Both the position numbers and the translations under genes were made by a program. From positions 100,087,632-100,151,631 of the forward strand of contig NC_080170.1 in assembly GCF_950295315.1 (NCBI RefSeq): 64,000 nucleotides of DNA. The letters run 5' to 3'. Shown in pieces: positions 45,847 to 58,007 of the stretch; within the stretch, counting starts at the first letter, position 1, and every line of letters begins with the position of its first letter. The notes under the pieces were generated by a model, which ran no database searches, was not told the DNA's origin, and was given only the letters and a program-made list of their open reading frames with translations. The stretch comes from Erinaceus europaeus (Eukaryota > Chordata > Mammalia > Eulipotyphla > Erinaceidae).

Positions 45847-45854
45847 AAGATGGT
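45847..45854 (+). promoter_or_regulatory. YY1-like site at L1 start
   Basis: AAGATGGT matches the AAnATGG core of YY1 and lies 14 bases from the element's first base. In human L1 a YY1 site at nearly the same place sets the transcription start. The last base (T instead of C) weakens it. Confidence 0.55.
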
Positions 45855-46239
45855 GGACTGAGAAGCTGCTAGTGGCTTAAGCTCTGACCACATCCTCTGG
45901 AAACAGTAGGATTTTCTGCCTTTAGTAGGCCAGTCAATAAGGGGTCCTAGCGGTTGACACCAAGGAGGTGACTATAACTTAATTTGGGTTAAAAAATAGA
46001 GTAGAAAAAAAGAGAAAAAATTTTTTTCTTTTAAATTATTATCTCCAAAGTGTACCTCCTCCCCCTTCCCACCCCCCTTAACCAGTCCCTGGGGACCAGC
46101 TCCTAGAAGGCTCCCCTCCTGAGCTTCTTTCTTTATCAGGATTCCCGTCCCACCAGGGAGTATCATTCATTTATATCTAGTCCCTTCTGAAACCTCTGGC
46201 CTTTTTTCTTTCTAAGTAGCCAACACCCCCTCCCGCATA

Positions 46240-47200
46240 GCTAATTAAATAATTTTTTAAATTTTTTAAATAAAAAACTTTCATTCCACAGCTCTTTTAT
46301 TACTGTTCTTTTTCTTATCTTTTTCTTTTTTTCTCTCTTTCTTTTTTTTTCTTTTTCTCATTCTTGTCATCCTTTCTTCCTTAATCCTACAACTTCCAAA
46401 GCCACAGGCCCCATCCCTCACACCACCAAACAGTGTGCTTTCACTGATACAAGTTTGGGAATTATTTTGGGGAAGAATTCTGACTCAGAGTGGACTCTCA
46501 CAGTGAGTAGCTCTGCTCAACTTCCATTCCTCCTTTAGCTACCCCTAGATTATACAGTGGATAGTAGATTTGCATAACTGTCTATTTCAGCTATCCTTGT
46601 CTAGTCCTGAGGTTTTTTGTTTCTTTGTTTTTCTATCTTAACAATCAGCTGCCACTGCTCACAAGGTTTGAGGTAATCTGGGACAGGGTTTTTTTATGCC
46701 CTGCTCTATTTTATTACTAATATTATATAAAGGCATATATCTTCACCCCCACTGTATGCTGATCAGAATTAACTCTTAGGGTATCTTTCATTGCTACGGT
46801 AGTGGGCATCTTACCTATAGTGGGAGGAACTTGTCTCATTACTCCTACCTCCTCTACAGACTCTCCCCTTCCTCCTCCTCCTAGCTAATTAAAAAACATA
46901 AAATACAATTAAAATAAATTAATAAAAAAAAACTTCCCTTTCACTGCTCTTTAATTACAGCTCTTGTTCTTATCTTTTGTCTTTTCTCTCTCTTGTTTCT
47001 TTTTGTTGTTGTTGTCATACACTTCTTCCTTCTTCTTTGTCTTTCTGAATTTGTGAATTATTTTGGGGAAGAAATCTGACTCAGAGTGGACTCTTTATGT
47101 GTGTATCTCTACTCTAGTTCCCTTTCCCCTCTTGTTAGCCCTAGAATATACAGTGGATAGTAGATTTGCATAACTGTCTATTCTTGCTATCCCTTCTTTC
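46240..47200 (+). repeat. Two tandem ~0.6-kb units in L1 5' UTR
   Basis: Matching blocks recur with similar spacing. 'gctaattaa...' is at 46240 and 46883, 'aattattttggggaaga' at 46460 and 47056, and 'atagtagatttgcataactg' at 46561 and 47159. The offset is about 600-640 bases. The units are diverged and the second has small deletions. Repeated promoter units are known from mouse L1 families; that parallel is knowledge of the family, while the repetition here is seen directly. Confidence 0.7.
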
Positions 47201-47435
47201 TTTTTTCTTTCTTCTTCACTGGGATTTGGTTACTATTTTTTCATGGACTGGAGACATTGTTTGGCTAACTGGTACTGACTAAACTGCTTCAATACTTGTT
47301 TCAGTTGCTATTGTAATTCCTGAGGTTGGTGAGAGCAATTGTCATAAAGATATCTAGTACAGTGTTGCTTGTACTCAAGACACAACAACTGAGGAACAAC
47401 AAAGCATAAAAATAAGAAACATATAAATCAAAAAA

Positions 47436-48366
47436 ATGGGCAGATCAAAAACAAATAAAACTACTACTCCAACAAATGAAGACAAGAGCCCAGAAGAAAC
47501 TACAAATCAGCCAGAAGTAACAATAGATAAGAAAAGTATGCAAGCAATAATAAACTTATTAATCACAGAAATGAAAACAACATTGGAGTAAAGGAATGCA
47601 GCATTAGGGAACAACAGTTGAGACCCCCAAGGAAAATACTGATTATCTTGAGGCAATCAGAGAACTGAAAGCTGAAACAGCTGTAATGAAAAAAGAAGCT
47701 GAGGCAAGGCAAAGCAGACTAACAGAAGCAGAAAACAGAATTAGTCAGACAGAGGATGATTTAGAGAAAACGAAGAAAGAGGTGAAAGAGCTTAAAAAGA
47801 GATTGAGAGACACTGAAAACAACAACAGAGACATATGGGATGATCTCAAAAAAAATAACATTTGTGCAATTGGCCTGCCTGAGGAAGAAAGAGAGGAAGG
47901 GGAAGCAAACATTGTAGAGGAAATAATAGAAGAAAAATTCCAAGACCTGAATAACAGAAAGGACATCAAGATTCAAGAGGCCCAGAGAGTACCAAACAGA
48001 ATCAACCCAGACCTGAAGACATCAAGACACATCACAGTCACAGTGAGAGGAAGTAAGGATAAAGAAAGGATCCTAAAGGCTGCAAGAGAGAAACAAAAAG
48101 TCACATACAGGGGAAAACCCATAAGACTTTCTGCAGACTTCTCAACTCAAACTCTAAAAGCCAGAAGAGAATGGCATGATATCGATCAAGCCCTGAATGA
48201 AAAAGGGTTTCAACCAAGGACAATATAACCTGCTAGGCTTTCATTCAAACTAGATCGAGGGATCAAAACCTTCTTAGACAAACAACAGTTAAAAGAAGCA
48301 ACCTTCACCAGGCCGGCCCTGAAAGAGGTTCTAAAAGACCTCTTACAAACAAGAACATCACTATAA
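47436..48366 (+). pseudogene. L1 ORF1 (RNA-binding protein), broken
   Basis: ORF1 protein is a trimeric nucleic-acid chaperone that coats L1 RNA. The frame from the ATG at 47436 reads for 51 codons, then meets a stop (47589-47591) and a frame change before about 47640. From there the frame is open to a stop at 48226-48228, after which the same frame continues to 48364-48366. Seen in it: an acidic/basic N-terminal part, a Glu/Lys-rich coiled-coil-like stretch (about 47686-47960), an RRM-like part and the C-terminal domain. About 310 codons in all, close to the usual length. The three lesions make the product non-functional. Confidence 0.9.
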
Positions 48367-48408
48367 TACTGGCAATATATTGGAGCAAACAAAAATTTAT
48401 TTTGAACA

Positions 48409-51400
48409 ATGGCACTACAATACATTAAATCCATAATATTAATAAATATCAATGGCTTAAACTCACCCATCAAAAGGCACAGGGTGGGGGGATGGATCAG
48501 AAAACATAAGCCAACCATATGCTGCTTGCAAGAATCCCATCTGTCACAACAAGATAAACATAGACTAAAAGTGAAAGGATGGAAAACTATCATACAGGCT
48601 AACGGACCACAAAAAAGGGCAGGAACAGCCATTCTCATCTCAGACACAATAGATTTTAAATTAAATAAAGTAATAAAAGATAGGCAAGGACATTACATAA
48701 TGATTAGAAGATCAGTCAGCCAGGAAGACTTAACCATCATTAACATCTATGCACCCAATGAGGGACCATCTAAATACATCAAGCACTTACTGAAAGAATT
48801 TCAAAAATACATCAATAGTAATACAATAATAGTGGGAGACTTGAATACCCCACTTTCACACTTAGACAGATCAACAAAGCAGAGAACCAACAAAGATAAA
48901 AGAGAATTGAATGAAGAGATTGACAGACTAGACCTCTTGGACATTTTCACCCCAAAAAACTGGAATACACCTTCTTTTCAAATCCACATAACACATACTC
49001 AAGGATAGACCACATGTTAGGCCACAAAGACAGCATCAATAAATTCAAGAGCATCAAAATCATCCCAAGTATCTTCTCAGACCACAGTGGAGTAAAACTA
49101 ACATTTAACAACAAACAGAAAATTACACAATATTTGGAAACTAAACAACATACTCCTAAGAACCACTGGGTCAGAGATTCACTCAAGCAGGAAATTCAAA
49201 TGTTCCTGGAAACAAATGAAAATGAAGACACAACGAATCAAAATATTTGGGACACAGCTAAAGCAGTACTGAGAGGGAAACTTATAGCCATACAATCACA
49301 TATTAAACACCAAGAAGAAGCTCAAATGAATGACCTTACTGCACACCTTAAGGACTTAGAGGAAGAGGAACAAAGGAACCCTAAAGCAACCAGAAGGACA
49401 GAAATCACTAAAGTTAGAGCAGAAATAAACAACATCGAAAATGAAAGAACCATACAAAAGATCAATGAAGCCAAATGTTGGTTCTTTGAAAGATTAAACA
49501 AAATTGACAAACCCCTAAACAGACTCACCAAACAAAGAGAGAAGACTCAAATTACTAGAATTGTAAACGATGGAGGAGATATCACAACTGACACCACAGA
49601 AATCCAGAGAATCCAGAGAAACTTCTATAAAGAACTATATGCCACCAAGCTAGAGAATCTGGAAGAAATGGAACAATTCCTAGAAGCATATGCCCTTCCA
49701 AAACTGAACGAAGAAGAACTACAAAATCTAAATGCACCAATCACAGACAAAGAAATTGAAACCGTTATTAAGAACCTCCCCAACAACAAAAGTCCTGGAC
49801 CAGATGGCTTCACAAACGAATTCTACAAAAATTTCAGGAAACAGTTAGTACCCATACTTCTGAAGCTTTTCCATAAGATTGAAGAAACAGGAATACTCCC
49901 TTACACTTTTATGAAGCCAACATCACCCTGATACCAAAAGCTGATAGGGACAGAACAAAAGAGGAAAACTATAGACCAATATCTCTGATGAACATAGATG
50001 CCAAAATATTAAACAAGATCTTGGCCAACCGGATACAGCAACATATCAAAAAGGTTGTTCATCACGACCAACTGGGATTCATGCAAGGAATGCAAGGCTG
50101 GTTCAACATCCGTAAGTCAATCAATGTCATTCACCACATCAATAAAAGCAAAGCCAAAAACCTACATGATTATCTCAATAGATGCAGAGAAAGCCTTTGA
50201 CAAAATCCAACACCCATTCATGCTCAAAACTCTACAAAAAATGGGAATAGATGGGAAATTCCTCAAGATAGTGGAGTCTATATATAGCAAACCTACAGCA
50301 ACATCATACTCAATGGACAGAAGCTGAAAGCAGTCCCCCTCAGATCGGGGACTAGACAGGGATGTCCACTGTCACCGTTACTCTTCAACATAGTATTGGA
50401 AGTTCTTGCCATAGCAATGAGGCAAGAGAAAGGAATCAAAGGAATACAGATTGGAAGGGAAGAAGTCAAGATCTCACTATTTGCAGATGATATGATAGTA
50501 TACATAGAAACACTTAAAGAATCCAGCAGAAAACTACTGGAAGTTATTTTCAATATAGCAAGTTATCAGGCTACAAAATCAATGTACAAAAATCAGTGAC
50601 ATTTATTTATGCAAACACTAAATCTGAAGAAGAAGACATCCAGAAATCACTCCCATTTACTGTTTCAGCAAAATCAATCAAATATCTAGGAATAAAGCTG
50701 ACCAAAGAGGTGAAAGACTTGTATGCTGAAAACTATGAGTCGCTACACAAGGAAATAGAAACTGATACCAAGAAATGGAAAGATATCCCATGCTCATGGA
50801 TTGGAAGAATAAATATCATCAAAATGAATATTCTCCCCAGAGCCATATACAAATTTAATGCAATACCCAACAAAGTTCCACCAAGCTTCTTTAAGGGAAT
50901 AGAACAAACAAACACTACAATCATTTATCTGGAACATGAAAACACCTAGAATTGCCAAAACCATCTTAAGGAAAAGAAACAGAAATGGAGGCATCACACT
51001 CCCAGTCTTTAAACTATTTTATAAAGCCATCTTCATCAAACCAGCATGGTACTGGAACAAAAATAGGCATACAGACCAGTGGAACAGAATTGAAAGCCCA
51101 GAAATAAATCCCCACACCTATGGACATCTAATCTTTGATAAGGGGCCCAAAGGATTAAAGGAAAAAAGGAGACTCTCTTCAATAAATGGTGATGGGAAAA
51201 CTGGGTTGTAACATGCAGAAGAATGAAAATGAACCACTTTCTCTCACCAGAAACAAAAATCAACTCCAAATGGATCAAAGACCTAGATGTCAGACCAGAA
51301 ACAATCAAATACTTAGAGGAAAACATTGGTAAAACACTTTCCCACCTACACCTCAAGGATATCTTTGATGAATCAAACCCAATTGCAAAGAAGACTAAAG

Positions 51401-52213
51401 CAGAAACAAACCAATGGGACTACATCAAATTGAAAAGCTTCTGCACATCCAAAGAAACTATTAAACAAACAGAGAGACCCCTCACAGAATGGGAGAAGAT
51501 CTTCACATGCCAGACATCAGACAAGAAACTAATCACCAAAATATATAAAGAGCTCAGCAAACTTAGCACCAAAAAAATCAAATGAACCCATCCAAAAATG
51601 GGCAGAGGATATGAACAAAACATTCACTATGGAGGAGATCCAAAAGGCTAACAAACATATGAAAAACTGCACTAGGTCACTGATTGTCAGAGAAATGCAA
51701 ATTAAGACAACACTAAGATACCACCTCACTCCTGTAAGAATGGCATACATCAAAAAGGACAGCAGCAACAAATGCTGGAGAGGTTGTGGGGACAGAGGAA
51801 CCCTTTGACATTGCTGGTGGTAATGTAAATTGGTACAGCCTCTGTGGAGAGCAGTCTGGAAAACTCTCAGAAGGCTAGACATGGACCTTCCATATGATCC
51901 AGTAATTCCTCTCCTGGGGTTATACCCCAAGGACTCCATAACACCCAACGAAAAAGAGGTGTGTACTCCTATGTTCATAGCAGCACAATTCATAATAGCT
52001 AAAACCTGGAAGCAGCCCAGGTGCCCAACAACAGATGAGTGGCTGTGAAAGCTGTGGTATATATACACAATGGAATACTATGCAGCTATCAAGAACAATG
52101 AACCCACCTTCTCTGACCCATCTTGGACAGAGCTAGAAGGAATTATGTTAAGTGAGCTAAGTCAAAAAGATAAAGATGATTATGGGATAATCCCACTCAT
52201 CAACAGAAGTTGA
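48409..52213 (+). pseudogene. L1 ORF2 (endonuclease/reverse transcriptase), broken
   Basis: About 1,270 codons, the usual length. The AP-type endonuclease (48409 to about 49110) has the NINGLNSP start, the CCLQESHL catalytic-Glu stretch, GDLNTPLSHLDRS and, after a frameshift near 48995, the SDHSG stretch. The reverse transcriptase follows (about 49700-50800), with the FADD catalytic motif at 50480-50491. The Cys-rich C-terminus has CWRGCG near 51770. Frame changes occur near 48995, 49908, 50158, 50300, 50568, 50932, 51200 and 51585; in-frame stops are at 51806-51808, 51821-51823 and 52046-52048. No functional enzyme can be made from it as written. Confidence 0.93.
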
Positions 52214-53542
52214 TGATGGAAGAAGATCTGAAAGGGAAACTAAAAGCAGGACCTGACCAAATTGTAAGTAGGGCATCAAAGTAAAAGCCCTGTGGTGAGG
52301 AGTAGACATGCAGCTTCCTGGGCCAGTTGGGGGTGGGAGTGGGTAGGAGGGATGGGTCCCAGTCTTTTGGTGGTGGGAATGGTGTTTATGTACACTCCTA
52401 TTAAAATGTAGTCATATAAATCACTAGTTAATATGAGAGTAGGAAAATAAATTGTATGTCTTGAATTTTTTTAATATACAGGATGAATCTTTTTAATATA
52501 TCGGCTGTGTATTTGATAGGTGGACCCTCTCAAAAGCCTAGACCAAGTAGATCAGAAGCAACCAATAGCACAGCTATATACAAGATACTGGGTACTGTAC
52601 AGCAAACCCTAACAAAAGGACTTTTCAATTCAACCCTATTACCAAATAATGTGATGATAACATTAACTATCGATTGTCTTTTTGAACCCTAAGACAGCAG
52701 AAACCTCACATCTCCACTATAGAGCCTCTACTTCCCCCAGTCCTGGAACCCTTGGATAGGGCCCATTTTCCCATATGCCTCTCCCAATCCATAGCAAATA
52801 ATATTGAATCTGCCGATCACAACCTAATCAATGCAACGATGGCCACCTCAACATGCTACACGTCAAACTGTGTCTAGAGATTTCACGTGTGGAATGACAA
52901 CTCTTCAGCTTCATTCCTCGGGTGAGACCTTTCCTTTCATAGTATACTCTAATTCCATCTAAGGTGGTTCATTTTCTAACAAAGTCCCAAAACCTAGATA
53001 TACACCAGTTTCTGTGAGAGAGAGCATATGTTCACACGTATCCATAAACTACTGCAAAATATATACCTGAAAGCAGGAGTACACTAGAGTTTGTAGTGAG
53101 TATCCCCTTAACACTTCCTCTCCACTATTCCAAGCTTTGGGTCCATGGTTGCTCAACAATTTGTTTGGCTTCATATGTTAACTCTCTTTTCAGTCACCAG
53201 GTTCCAGATGCCATCAGGATGCCAGCCAGGCTTCCCTGGATTGAAGACCCCACCAATGTGTCCTGGAGCTCAGCTTCCCCAGAGACCCACCCTACTAGGG
53301 AAAGAGAGAGGCAGACTGGGAGTATGGACCGACTAGTCAACGCCCATGTTCAGCGGGGAAGCAATTGCAGAAGCCAGACCTTCCACCTTCTACAACCCAC
53401 AATGACCCTGGGTCCATGCTCCCAGAGGGATAGAGAGTGGGAAAGCTATCAGGGGAGGGGTAGGATATGGAGATTGGGTGGTGGGAATTGTGTGGAGTTG
53501 TACCCCTCCTACCCTATGATTTTGTTATTTTATCCTTTCTTA

Positions 53543-53545
<3 letters not shown>
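52214..53545 (+). other. L1 3' UTR, shortened
   Basis: About 1.33 kb, with blocks shared with the copy at 31116-33350. About 0.8 kb present there (32107-32940) is missing here at about 53100-53125. The end lacks the usual 'tttttataaataaa' and passes through 'tatcctttcttaaat' into (TAA)n. Confidence 0.85.
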
Positions 53546-53562
<17 letters not shown>

Positions 53563-53575
<13 letters not shown>

Positions 53576-53680
53576 CACAATGAGGCTACAACAACAAGGG
53601 CAACAAAAGGGGGAAAAAATGGCCTCCAAGAGCGGTGGTTCATGGTGCAGGCATCGAGCCCAGCAATATCCCTGGAGGAA
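53563..53680 (+). mobile_element. Right TSD and right part of the split SINE
   Basis: 53563-53579 repeats the TSD. 53580-53680 supplies the missing SINE end: 'atgaggctacaacaac', 'aagggcaacaaaaggggg', 'cctccaagagcggtgg', 'gcaatatccctggagg' and poly-A. Together with 45597-45833 it makes one full SINE. Confidence 0.93.
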
Positions 53681-53699
53681 AAAAAAAAACAAAAACAAA

Positions 53700-54050
53700 A
53701 AACCTGGTGAACCTTACACATAGAATCTGTACAGAAGTTGAATAAATGAAGTGAATTATTAACCAAGGGGAAATTATTTTTCATTCTCACCTATCAGTAG
53801 TCACCATAGTTGACAGTTTTGTTAAGGGAACTACTTGGGGAAACATTCCTGGAGGTTTCTGGAAGGACATTAGCAAGAAACCCGCCCTTGCAGGAAGCCT
53901 GGATAAGGGGCCAGATGGCAAGATGTCTGCATTCTGTACATACAAGTCTGTCCCCTTCCAGCTGTTAAGGTCATAAAGTGCAGATGAATCAAATGTGTGC
54001 ATCCGGAGAAAAAAGCTAGAGTTAAACCCCTCAGGGTATGCTTCAACATC
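53700..54050. other. Non-coding stretch
   Basis: No nameable repeat or gene. It is slightly GC-richer than its surroundings. Confidence 0.4.
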
Positions 54051-54051
54051 T

Positions 54052-55082
54052 CAAGAACCCATTATATCAGCTGGGGTCCTAGTCAGGGAGTCCTGGGATT
54101 CCCACACAGACACGATGAGCCTACACCTCAAATAGATCCCTCTCCCCATTATCTGGTCATCACCATCAGGAACAAAATAATGGACTCCTTTGGGGGCTCC
54201 TATAGGACCTTACTCTCAATGTGGATCAAAAATAGTAGAGAATGTTCTATCTTCTGAAGGGAGGTTGGATAACATACTCTATACACCACCTGAAGAAGAT
54301 GGATCCTGAAATTAGTGCAACTTGGAATGTTCCTACTCATGACCACAGAATACTAGTTTGGACCTACAGGGATGCAGAGGGTATATAGGCTCCTAAGTTG
54401 ATATGGGCCCCAGATAAAATCAATAAAGTTTAAAGTCAACAATATTTATATACTTTTCCCATATTTGGGAGCTACTCTCTTTCCTGTTCTAGGTTTCTAG
54501 CCCTTTTTCCAGCCATGACATCCTCTCCTCAGACAATAACTTGAGTCCACCAGCATATCAGATGTTAGGCTCAGAAAAAAACTAATAAAGTTATGGGCCC
54601 TTTGGAATATACCTGAAATAGACCTACTAGCTATTTCCAAAATGGATACCGCAAATCTTCATCTAGAATATTCCAGACTTGAGGTTCATGATTAATTAAT
54701 AATTTGTTTGGTTTTATGGTACTCTTCTTTCAGGCACTGGGTTCCAGACACTATCATGATGCCAACTGGACTTCATTGGGCAGATGACCCCACCAATATA
54801 TGCTGGAGCCCTGCTTCCCCAAAAGCCCACCCCAGTAGGGAAAGAGAGAGACAGGCTGGGAGTATGGATCAACCTGTCAACGCCCATGTTCAGCAGCGAA
54901 GCAATTACAGAAGCCAGACCTTCCACTTTCTGCACCCCATAATAACCTTCAGTCCATAGTCCCAGATGGACAAAGAATAGGAAAGCTATCAGGGGAGGGG
55001 ATGGTATACAGAGTTCTGGTAGTGGGAATTGTACCTCTCTTATCTTATGGTCTTGTCAGTGTTTCCATTTTACCAATAAAAT
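54052..55082 (+). mobile_element. L1 3' UTR, 5'-truncated
   Basis: It begins at 'gaacccattatatcagctggggtcct' and covers the distal ~1 kb of the 3' UTR in the same order as 32330-33350, ending 'accaataaaattttttttaag'. It contains the middle part that is missing from the full-length copy. Confidence 0.88.
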
Positions 55083-55197
55083 TTTTTTTAAGTTGGGGGA
55101 GGGGAAACTTGGGTCTCTCTGTTTCTCCTCTCACTCTTGATGGTCTGCACAAGTCTAAGCATGTATCTTCCCCCCTCCCTCTCTCTCTCTTTTTAAG

Positions 55198-55201
55198 TTT
55201 T

Positions 55202-55255
<54 letters not shown>

Positions 55256-55290
55256 TTCCTTCCTTCCTTTCTTTCTTTTGTCCTTCCTTT
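55198..55290. repeat. (TTTC)n tetranucleotide tract
   Basis: A pure C/T tract, mostly TTTC then TTCC. Reversed, it would be the purine-rich tail of the inverted SINE at 55300. Confidence 0.95.
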
Positions 55291-55299
55291 CTTTTTCTT

Positions 55300-55547
55300 T
55301 TTTCCTCTAGGGTTAATGCTGGGGATCTGAGCCTGCACTATGAATCCACAGATCCTGACAGTGGTCATTTTTTTTTTCTTGGATAGGATTGAGAGAAATT
55401 GAGAGGTAAGAAGGAGAGAGAAAGATACCTGTAGACCTGCTTTGCAACTCTTGAGGCTTCCCTTTGCAGGTTGGGAGCAGGGGCTTGAACCCGGATTCTG
55501 GTGTGGGCCCTTGTGCTTAGTTCTATGTGTGCTTAACTGCCAGCCCC
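55300..55547 (-). mobile_element. Type A/B SINE, inverted
   Basis: 'cctctagggttaatgctggggatctgagcc' (reversed tail, in part), 'ggataggattgagagaaattgagagg', reversed B box 'gggcttgaacccggattc' and reversed head 'gtgcttaactgccagccc'. Confidence 0.85.
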
Positions 55548-57365
55548 TCCCCTCTCTTTTCTGTTCTTTTTTATTTTTAATAATTTTTATTTATAAAAAG
55601 GAAACACTGACAAAAAACACAGGATACGAGAGGTATAACTCCACTTAGTTCCCAACACCAGAACTCCGTATCCCACCCCCTCCCCTGACAGCTTTCCTAC
55701 TTTTCATCCCTCTGGGAGTATGGACCCAGGGTCATTATGGCGTGCAGAAAATGGAAGGTCTGGCTTCTGTAATTGTTTCCTCTCTGAGCTTGGGTGTTGA
55801 AAGGTCGATTCATACTCCTAGCCTGTCTCTCTCATTCCCTGGTGGGGCAGAGCTCTAGGGAAGCAGGGCTCCAAGACACGTTGGTGGGGTTGTTTGTCCA
55901 GGGAAGTCTGGTTGGCATCATAGTAGCATATGGAACCTGGTGACTGAAAAGAGAGTTAACATATAAAGCCAAACAAATTGTTGACTAATCATGAACCTAA
56001 AGGCTGGATTAGTGCAGATGAAGATTTGGGGGTCTCCATTCTGTAGATAGTTAGTAGGCCTATTTTATGTATAATCCAAAGGGCCCATTATTATACTGGT
56101 TATTATAGTGGTTTTTGTTGTTGTTGTTGTTTTAGCCTGACATCTGATATAAAGGTGGACCCAAGTTATTGTCTGAGGAGATGATGTCATAGCTGGGAAA
56201 AGGACCAGAAAGCTGGATCAGGGAAGAGAGTAGCTCTCAAATATGGGAAAGGTGTATAAATATTGTTGACTGTAAAACCAATCAATTTTATCTGATCTGG
56301 GGTCCATATTCAGCTTAGGAGCCCATGTGACCTCTGCATCCCTGTAGAACTGAGCTCACATTATGTGGTCATAAGTAGGAATGTTGCAAGCTGCCCCAAT
56401 TTCAGAACCCATCTTCCTTAGCACAATTCATAATAGCTAAAACCTGGAATCAACGCAGGTACCCAACAACAGATGAATGGCTAAAAAAGCTATTGTCTTC
56501 TTAAACCCTAAGACAGAAGGAACCTCCCACTTCCTCTATAGAGCCTCTATTTTCCCCAGTCCTGGAACCTCTAGGGTGGAGCTCACTTTCCTGCATCCTT
56601 CTCTCAATTCATACCAAGTGGTATTGCAGCTGCTGATCTCAACCTAATCAATGCAATGAGTACCGTCTCAGCAAGCTTCACTTCAGACTGTGTTCAGAAA
56701 TGTTAGGTGTGGAATGTCAACCCTTCACCCTCATTACTCTGGTGAGACATTTCCTTTCATAGGATTCTCTAAATCTATTTCAGGTGGTTCACTTCCTAAC
56801 AAAGTCCCAAAAAAGTCTCATATGCCATGAGATCGGCATATGTTCACATGTATCCATAATTTAGGGCAAAATATATACCCAAATGCAAAAATGCACAATA
56901 GTCTGCAGTAAGTCAGAATATGCAACAAGCAAATATAAAGACCTAAGAAGACACCATAAAGTTCCTAATGAAATACTTAGAAGTAGATAACCTGCTCTCC
57001 TTCCTCCTATTCCATTTCCCTCAGTCACTCCAAAGCTAACCTTATCAAAGTAAGGACTACAAATGCTGAATAAGGACAAGAGGCTGGCATACTTTAATGA
57101 TGATTCTTTAGTCACTATCAGGCCACTCCATCAGGTGGGGCCCTATTCCGAAAGTCCTGAGATTCACAAACAGACAAGATGGGCCTAGACTTCGAATAAG
57201 TCCCACTCTCCATCGTTACTGGTCATCTCTATCAGGAACAACACAATAGACCCCTCCGTGGGGCTCCATAGGATTTTGCCCTCAACATGTATCAATCACG
57301 GCAGAGAATGTTCTATCCTCCGAAGGGAGGCTGGACAACATTCTCTACCTTCCCCTCTCTTTTCT
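55548..57365 (-). mobile_element. Twin-primed L1 insertion with 15-bp duplication
   Basis: 55563-56410 is the L1 3' UTR end on the minus strand. At 56411 the orientation flips: 56411-57350 is plus-strand, starting in ORF2-end sequence ('gcacaattcataatagc') and running into the 3' UTR. The outer edge of the flipped part (near 57349) is just upstream, in L1 coordinates, of where the minus-strand part begins. The flanks TCCCCTCTCTTTTCT at 55548-55562 and 57351-57365 are identical. This is the structure made by twin priming. Confidence 0.92.
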
Positions 57366-57800
57366 ATCCCTACTTTGCTTCAATAAACATTCATATCACT
57401 GAAAGTGATATTTTCTCATGATTCTCCCATAGATAGTAGTAGTTTCTAGTACCAGCAAAACTGAAAGAGCACCTTCCTACCCTTTACCCTGCTACCTCCT
57501 TCTCCCCAAAACAGTATCATTAGAATATTCCCTGACTTTTCTTTGGGGGGAAAGAAAATATGTGGATCTACTGTAGCTTTCAGGACAAAGAAAAGAGAGA
57601 GAGAGAGAGAGAAATGGGCATTAGCCCTGTACTTGCACAGTTTAGTGAGAAAGGCTAATGCTCAGCTGTAGCATACAGCAAAGCAAAAACTGAATTCCAG
57701 CCACCAATGATGGTAGTCCAGGAAACATGAAAACAACAATTCAAACCTAACTGTACTTACATGATAACTGTTTTGTAAGCCATTATTTCCCCCAATAAAA
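57366..57800. other. Non-coding stretch with a (GA)n
   Basis: No gene or transposon; a (GA)n at about 57594-57612. Confidence 0.45.
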
Positions 57801-57980
57801 TCACTTTTATTTTTTTAATTTTTTAAAATTTTTTTTATAAACAGAGACAGAGAGATACCTACAGTGCAACTTCCCTGCTCCTGAAGCTTTCTCCCTGCAA
57901 GTGGGGATTGGGGTTTGAACTCCAGTCTTTATGTACTATAATATATGCACTTAACCAGCTATGCTACCACCTGGCCTCAG
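57801..57980 (-). mobile_element. SINE type B, inverted, truncated
   Basis: 'acagagacagagagatacctacag', 'gtggggattggggtttgaac' (reversed B box) and 'taaccagctatgctaccacctggcc'. Confidence 0.8.
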
Positions 57981-58007
57981 TAAAATCATTTTTAGAAGTA
58001 AAGACAA

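Larger units (their letters stand above)
45834..47435 (+). promoter_or_regulatory. L1 5' UTR with promoter
   Basis: About 1.6 kb, very T-rich and low in CpG. The first bases are G-rich ('ggggggttcccagaagatgg'). A YY1-like site lies at about +14 to +21. Two repeat units of ~0.6 kb occur inside (46240-47200). In L1 this region holds the RNA polymerase II promoter; activity here is inferred from position. Confidence 0.8.
45834..53562 (+). mobile_element. L1: Full-length L1 (LINE-1), inactivated
   Basis: The element is a complete autonomous non-LTR retrotransposon by layout: 5' UTR 45834-47435, ORF1 47436-48366, ORF2 48409-52213, 3' UTR 52214 to about 53542, then a (TAA)n tail. It inserted in the same orientation into a type A SINE and is flanked by a 17-bp TSD. 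Frameshifts and stops in both ORFs make it incapable of autonomous movement as written. The relatively small number of lesions over 7.7 kb suggests a moderate age. Some single-base lesions could be sequencing errors. Confidence 0.95.

Noticed and set aside
45834..53562. Endogenous retrovirus
   Set aside because: No LTRs, no tRNA primer site and no gag/protease pattern; the ORF1/ORF2 layout, A-rich tail and TSD are those of L1.
53096..53710. 204-codon frame on the plus strand
   Set aside because: It translates L1 3' UTR, a (TAA/AAC)n repeat and a SINE tail together; the poly-Asn run comes from the repeat. L1 3' UTR is not coding.
55548..57365. Two independent L1 insertions in opposite directions
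   Set aside because: A single exact TSD surrounds both parts and their L1 positions are complementary with almost no overlap, which fits one twin-primed event better.
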